A DNA stretch of 41,161 nucleotides from Streptomyces sp. 150FB (lineage in GTDB: Bacteria > Actinomycetota > Actinomycetes > Streptomycetales > Streptomycetaceae): assembly GCF_000818195.1 (NCBI RefSeq), contig NZ_JTHL01000002.1:103348-144508 (forward strand), in the 5' to 3' direction. The notes under the pieces were generated by a model. It was not told the DNA's origin and made no database searches. It worked only from the letters and a program-made list of their open reading frames with translations. Below are positions 37,219 through 41,161 of this stretch, piece after piece. The position numbers and the translations under genes are program-made. Within the stretch, counting starts at the first letter, position 1; every line of letters begins with the position of its first letter.

Positions 37219-37560
37219 TCAGCGCCAGGGGTGTTCTCCCAGGTGTTCTGCCGGTAGCGGGCATACGTCCAGGCCGTCGACGCCGCCTTCCGGCTCGGCA
37301 CCGCAGGAGTTAAGCGGCACGATCTCGTAGCCGGCGCTGTCGGGCCGCTCCGGGCCATCCCAGACCACCCACCAGGTCACTGTTTCCTGGCCGGGGTATT
37401 CCTGTGTCTGGACCTCGAAGGCGTGGCGTCCGGGGTGGCGGGCGAGGTGCGAACAGCCGTCCGCTTCAGGAACCTGATTCGTTGCTTCGGGGAGGTCTTC
37501 CAACCACGTGACCTCCTCTGAGGTGAGGGTGACGGCCGCAGTGCACAGTCCTCGTGTCAT
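37219..37560 (-). CDS. Hypothetical protein (113 aa)
   Basis: From ATG 37560 the frame reads MTRGLCTAAVTLTSEEVTWL, then CSHLARHPGRHAFEVQTQEY and VTWWVVWDGPERP, ending CPLPAEHLGEHPWR. Codon use is good. The Cys/His pattern CSHL-HPG-H is repeated as CPL-EHLGEHPW, suggesting an internal duplication of a CxxH-type unit, perhaps metal-binding. There is no clear ribosome binding site. GTG 37605 extends the frame but adds nothing family-like. Unknown function. Confidence 0.55.
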   Translation of the reverse strand: MTRGLCTAAVTLTSEEVTWLEDLPEATNQVPEADGCSHLARHPGRHAFEVQTQEYPGQETVTWWVVWDGPERPDSAGYEIVPLNSCGAEPEGGVDGLDVCPLPAEHLGEHPWR

Positions 37561-37680
37561 GGGGCCGAGCGTAGGGCGGTACTGAGAGAACTGGCAGCAC
37601 CTCACGTTGCACGCCGAGCGGGCGCACGGAGGAAGCTGCGGGCGTCAGCATGAAATGTCGCCTCACCCCATAGAGTGTTC

Positions 37681-37720
37681 GTACGGTATCCGTACGGTAA
37701 AAGTGCGCAATCCTTACGGT
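37681..37720. repeat. Short direct repeats upstream of tap
   Basis: GTACGGTA occurs at 37681-37688 and 37692-37699, with a third partial copy TTACGGT at 37714-37720. Spacing is 11 and then about 22 bp, close to one and two helical turns. They overlap the likely -35 region; TAGATT at 37729-37734 is a possible -10. Candidate operator or iteron-like site. Confidence 0.55.
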
Positions 37721-37753
37721 TCATGAGGTAGATTGTGGGTCAGGAGGTGTTCC

Positions 37754-39985
37754 ATGTCCGAGATGTTCGATGCGGTCGACGCGCTGGTTGCGTCCCGCTC
37801 TCCGCTGCCGTCGGCGGAGGAGCGCAAGCGGCTGCGGGTCGCGCACGGCCTGACGCTGGACGATGTCGCCGGCGCTCTCCACGTGCGGCGGGCCACGGTG
37901 TCCGCCTGGGAGTCGGCGAAGAAGCCGACCGAGCCGCGCGGCTCGGAGCGTGAGGCGTACGCGCGACTGCTCAAGCAGCTCGCGGAGCTTTACCCGGCCC
38001 CGGTGCCCGCCACGTTCACCGGCGCACCCGCACCGGCGGAAGCGCCGACTCTGTCCACAGGTCCGGCCCCCGAGGCTGCGGTCATGACTGCAACCGAGAA
38101 CACCCAGACCCCTGCCCCTGCTCCCGCCGCCGCTGCTTCGGCGGCTGCGCCGCGTCCGGCGCCCACCACCAGGCCGACGTCGTCGACGTCGCGCCGTCCG
38201 GGCGCGAAGAAGGCGGCCCCGGCCGGAACCCTGGCGGGCGGTGCCGATCCGCGGTTCGAGAACGGACCGTTGGCGGTCGTCGACGTCGAGGACGGGAAGG
38301 TGCTGGCGTACTGCACCGGCGGCCTGGTCCTTGACGTGCCCGCCAAGTCCCTGCCGTCCTTGGTGGACTGGACGCTCAAGGAGGCGAAGCTCGGTCAGCC
38401 GAAGCTGTCCGGCCCGGGAAGGCCGGCCGACCCGCTGATCGTGCTCACCGAGGCCGCGTGCGAGCGCTACGGCCTGCCCGTCTCGCTCACGGAGGAGGAG
38501 AAGCACGCCGGGCGGATCCCGGAGAGCCACAAGGTCATCAAGCAGCTGACCCGTGCGGAGTGGAAGCTGACCAAGCGCGGGTTCGGGCCGTGGGCGCGGA
38601 TCTACCGTCCGGCCAAGGGTTCGGACCGCCAGTGCGTGCAGCTGTGCATCCCGTCGTGGAACGCGCTGGACCCCCGGTTCTGGGACGACGCAGCGCAGCT
38701 TCCGCCGGCGGAACTCGCCCGCGTCCTGGGCCTGTACGCGTCCCGGGTGATGACGCCGCGCGGCTCCACCGCCGTCACCAGCCTGGAGCTGATGACCGCC
38801 CTGCACCCGCCGACCCACGCCGTGCGGGATGAGGAGACCGGCGTCCTGCGGCAGGCCGAGACCAAGACGCCCGGGTCGCTGGGCACGGACCCGGTGGACT
38901 GCGCGCCGTGCGAGGCCCCGGACGGGCACCCGGTGCTCAACGTGCTGGAGCTGCCGCGCTTCCACGTGCGCGGCCCGGCGGAGAAGCTGTTCGAGGAGGC
39001 GTACGACTGGGCGCGGCCGATGACCGATGCCGAGTGCACCCTGCGCCACCTGGTCGGCCTGGACGTGAACATGGCCTTCGCCGCCGGCGCGAACGGGCTG
39101 ACCGTCGGCCTCGGTGAGCCGACGCACGTCAAGAACCCGGTGTTCGACCCGAAGCTGCCCGGCTCGTGGCTGGTCGACCTGTCCCACGTCGACCTGTCGA
39201 AGGTGAAGGTCGGCAAGGAGTGGGTGGAGCTGGACGGCAGCCTGCTGCCGAGTCCGTTCACCCAGAAGGGCGACCGCCCGACGGGCCCGGCCTGGTACGC
39301 GACGCCCACCGTCGCCTACGCGGCGGAGCTCGGCTACGACGTCGCGCCGACCGAGGCGTGGGTCCGGTACGACAACGGCCGCTACCTGGACGGCTGGTAC
39401 AGCCGGTTGCGCGACGCCTACCTCGCCACGATGGCCGACCTTGGCGTCGACGCCGACCTGTCGCCCGCCGACTTCCTCACGGCGATGGACGGCTACAAGG
39501 AGCGCGACCCGGAGCTGACGATCGTCATCACGGCGATCAAGGCGACGGTCAAGGGCGGCATCGGCAAGCTCCGCGAGCGGCCCCGCGGCGAGGGCTGGCG
39601 GCCGGGCGAGCCGTGGCGCGCCCTGTCCCGCCCGACGTGGCGGCCGGACATCCGCGCGGCAGTCATCTCCCGCACCCGCATCAACCTCCACCGGAAGATC
39701 GTCAAGCACGCGGCATTCACCGGGCAGTATCCGATCGCGATCCTGTCCGACTGCGTCGTCTACGCGGCAGGCGGGCCCTCGCCGCTGGACTTCCTGCCCT
39801 ACCGCGACGGCAAGCCGCTGCCCGGCGGCTTCAAGCTCGGCATCAACCCCGGCCTGGTCAAGCACGAGGGCACCCAGTCCGTCCTGTGGGGCGAGGAAGT
39901 CCGCGAGCGATTTGACGCCCCGGCGCTCAACCTCGCCCGGTCCATCAAGGACGGCACCGTCACCGACGTCGACAACGGAGAGTAG
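37754..39985 (+). CDS. tap: Telomere-associated protein Tap
   Basis: 743 residues. In Streptomyces, Tap binds the single-stranded 3' overhang of the linear replicon end and recruits the terminal protein for end patching. The N-terminus is an XRE HTH (AEERKRLRVAHGLTLDDVAG then RRATVSAWESAKKPTEPRGS), followed by an Ala/Pro/Thr-rich linker (about 90-170). The long Tap body includes FENGPLAVVDVEDGKVLAYC, AEWKLTKRGFGPWARIYRPA-type segments and a C-terminal region around YPIAILSDCVVYAAGG. ATG 37754 has AGGAGGTG upstream. The tpg gene follows 12 bp later in one operon. The gene is intact, so the replicon probably uses the canonical telomere system. Confidence 0.92.
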   Translation: MSEMFDAVDALVASRSPLPSAEERKRLRVAHGLTLDDVAGALHVRRATVSAWESAKKPTEPRGSEREAYARLLKQLAELYPAPVPATFTGAPAPAEAPTLSTGPAPEAAVMTATENTQTPAPAPAAAASAAAPRPAPTTRPTSSTSRRPGAKKAAPAGTLAGGADPRFENGPLAVVDVEDGKVLAYCTGGLVLDVPAKSLPSLVDWTLKEAKLGQPKLSGPGRPADPLIVLTEAACERYGLPVSLTEEEKHAGRIPESHKVIKQLTRAEWKLTKRGFGPWARIYRPAKGSDRQCVQLCIPSWNALDPRFWDDAAQLPPAELARVLGLYASRVMTPRGSTAVTSLELMTALHPPTHAVRDEETGVLRQAETKTPGSLGTDPVDCAPCEAPDGHPVLNVLELPRFHVRGPAEKLFEEAYDWARPMTDAECTLRHLVGLDVNMAFAAGANGLTVGLGEPTHVKNPVFDPKLPGSWLVDLSHVDLSKVKVGKEWVELDGSLLPSPFTQKGDRPTGPAWYATPTVAYAAELGYDVAPTEAWVRYDNGRYLDGWYSRLRDAYLATMADLGVDADLSPADFLTAMDGYKERDPELTIVITAIKATVKGGIGKLRERPRGEGWRPGEPWRALSRPTWRPDIRAAVISRTRINLHRKIVKHAAFTGQYPIAILSDCVVYAAGGPSPLDFLPYRDGKPLPGGFKLGINPGLVKHEGTQSVLWGEEVRERFDAPALNLARSIKDGTVTDVDNGE

Positions 39986-39997
39986 GAGAAGGCCACG

Positions 39998-40555
39998 ATG
40001 AGCCTGATCGGGGACGGCCTGGACAAGGCGGTGCAGAAGGCGTTCACCCGCCCGGCACCCAAGAACGCGGGCCCGCAGATGCGGTACCTGGTCAAGCAGC
40101 TCGGCGGCACCAAGGCGGTCGCCCAGATGCTGCGGGTCTCCCAGCGCACCGTCGAGCGGTACGTGAAAGACCAGATCAAGAAGCCCCGCCCCGACCTCGC
40201 CGCGCGCATAGAGCGCGAGGTGAAGAAGCGGTGGCAGCCGCAGATCCGGGCCAAGGCCCGCGAGAAGGCTGCGACGACCGGCGGCATCGTCATCGACACC
40301 CGCGCCCGCATGGGCTACACCGCGCCGATCGGGTCGACGGACCAGGACCGCATCCGGCACCTGACTATCGCCCTGCCCCCGCAGCACGCCGCCCGTCTCT
40401 TCGACGCCCAGGAGCAGGGCGCCAGCGACGCCCGGCTCCAGGAGATCGCGGCCGAAGCACTCAAGGAGGTCTACTTCCAGGACGGCGGCCGCCGCGCCGG
40501 CTCCCTGGAGGAAGTCCGGTTCACGGACATCGAGCACCTCGAGTTCGACCTGTAG
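39998..40555 (+). CDS. tpg: Telomere terminal protein Tpg
   Basis: 185 residues, the usual length. Tpg becomes covalently attached to the 5' ends of linear Streptomyces replicons and primes end patching. The sequence MSLIGDGLDKAVQKAFTRPA, then MRYLVKQLGGTKAVAQMLRV and QRTVERYVKDQIKKPRPDLA, is the family N-terminus, with an HTH-like segment. GIVIDTRARMGYTAPIGSTD and the acidic end SLEEVRFTDIEHLEFDL are also typical. GGAGAAGG precedes the ATG. Co-transcribed with tap and followed by a strong hairpin. Confidence 0.92.
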   Translation: MSLIGDGLDKAVQKAFTRPAPKNAGPQMRYLVKQLGGTKAVAQMLRVSQRTVERYVKDQIKKPRPDLAARIEREVKKRWQPQIRAKAREKAATTGGIVIDTRARMGYTAPIGSTDQDRIRHLTIALPPQHAARLFDAQEQGASDARLQEIAAEALKEVYFQDGGRRAGSLEEVRFTDIEHLEFDL

Positions 40556-40579
40556 CCCCGCCTGCGCCCCGGACAGCCC

Positions 40580-40610
40580 GCGAGCCCGGACCAACACGGT
40601 CCGGGCTCGC
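40580..40610 (+). terminator. Terminator after tpg
   Basis: Perfect 13-bp stem GCGAGCCCGGACC / GGTCCGGGCTCGC with loop AACAC, 24 nt after the tpg stop. Confidence 0.8.
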
Positions 40611-40781
40611 CTCGCGTATCCGCTCGGGGGTCGGACGTCGGTACGCACCCCGTGCTCAACAGCCCTGGCCACCACCAGTCACGGCTCGCCGAAGCCGGGC
40701 TCGAAAGCCCTTGACGGGGTGGTGGGCGGTGCTCGGCTGGGACGTCGTGGTGATGGTGACCTGTCTGGCGCACTCAATGAC

Positions 40782-41161
40782 TCAGTCGGAGTCCGCGTCT
40801 CTGTCGGACGGCAGGGGTGGCATCGACTGTTCGTGGACGTACACGTCCCCGTGGATGGTCCGGGCCTGGAGGATGGCCCCGGCCGACGAGTGGTGTACCA
40901 CGTTCCCCCCGGCGCCGATCGTACGGCCACCGCGCCGCTGCGGGTCCTTTTGCTCCGCTCGGTCCAACACCTCGACCGGCCAGGCGAGTTCTCGCCAGGC
41001 CGGTACGTTCGCGGTAGTGGTGGGGGCCAGGCCGAACCGCTGTGCGGCGGCGACGACGGCGGACCCCAGGCACAGGCGCCGCCCCAGATCGTCGATCTGC
41101 GCCTTCAGCTGCCCGATCCGCGTCTCGACCGCCCGCTCCTCCGCGGCATACGCCAACTGCT
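40782..41161 (-). CDS. Partial gene at the window edge; coiled-coil N-part and C-terminal IHGDV motif
   Basis: The minus-strand frame is open to the window end (only a TTG at 41156 could start it), so the N-terminus is probably outside. It begins with a charged helix (ERAVETRIGQLKAQIDDLGR then RLCLGSAVVAAAQRFG). It ends with GAGGNVVHHSSAGAILQART and IHGDVYVHEQS. This VVQA-x-IHGDVxxH-type tail is shared by many Streptomyces regulatory or effector-associated proteins. It is convergent with tpg. Role unknown. Confidence 0.5.
   Translation of the reverse strand, partial: QLAYAAEERAVETRIGQLKAQIDDLGRRLCLGSAVVAAAQRFGLAPTTTANVPAWRELAWPVEVLDRAEQKDPQRRGGRTIGAGGNVVHHSSAGAILQARTIHGDVYVHEQSMPPLPSDRDADSD

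Noticed and set aside
37721..40675. 984-codon open frame on the minus strand opposite tap-tpg
   Set aside because: Shadow of two intact, recognisable genes; composition is Arg/Gly/Leu-rich without motifs.

Overview
The window is high-GC actinobacterial DNA, almost certainly Streptomyces. The signs are the codon bias, the many Streptomyces-type small proteins, TTA codons confined to a regulator, GTG/TTG starts, and above all a telomere-associated protein / terminal protein pair (tap-tpg, 37754-40555). That pair places the window on a linear replicon, either a chromosome arm or a linear plasmid. No telomere sequence is visible.

Layout. (1) 1-2079: relics and one intact MerR-type gene. The relics are a frameshifted HATPase, a DUF6233 tail and a frameshifted ATP-grasp-RiPP precursor. 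(2) 2101-19118: a biosynthetic gene cluster. Its left arm holds an MFS exporter, an EctD-like dioxygenase, a CGNR regulator and a LuxR/TrmB-like regulator with two TTA codons. An IS630 element (7596-8754) separates this arm from a long forward operon. The operon encodes a fold-III PLP decarboxylase, a fused AcpS::hotdog ammonia-lyase-like protein, an AMP ligase, a stand-alone carrier protein, EctB, EctA, P450, ferredoxin, ferredoxin reductase and EctC. An NAD(P)H oxidoreductase gene follows the terminator. (3) 19212-28566: an S9 peptidase, two secreted HNH nucleases, a self-operator-bearing HTH gene, small proteins, duplicated gene fragments and a Tn3-type relic. (4) 28556-37560: conflict-type genes, namely a STAND NTPase, a two-domain zeta kinase coupled to a membrane pentapeptide-repeat protein, an HTH/methyltransferase-motif chimera and a small kinase. 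(5) 37681-41161: tap-tpg and a partial gene at the edge.

Main point. The cluster holds homologues of all four ectoine/hydroxyectoine enzymes (EctA, B, C, D), but embedded in carrier-protein chemistry. EctB and EctD keep their signatures. EctA has lost the CoA-pyrophosphate loop of GNAT enzymes, and EctC has His where the family has its Tyr iron ligand. By analogy with VinN/VinO/VinL of vicenistatin biosynthesis, I infer that the ligase and decarboxylase make a beta-aminoacyl carrier-protein thioester, which the hotdog domain could deaminate. The EctA variant would then move this acyl group, instead of acetyl, onto diaminobutyrate, and the EctC variant would close a tetrahydropyrimidine with an unusual C2 substituent. 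EctD and the P450 system would tailor it and the MFS protein would export it. This product is a hypothesis; the gene set and residue changes are read directly.

Regulation. Four copies of a 19-bp palindrome sit as two pairs, 40-41 bp centre to centre. One pair lies upstream of the exporter and the other at the leaderless promoter of the CGNR gene, which suggests a cluster-wide operator and autoregulation.
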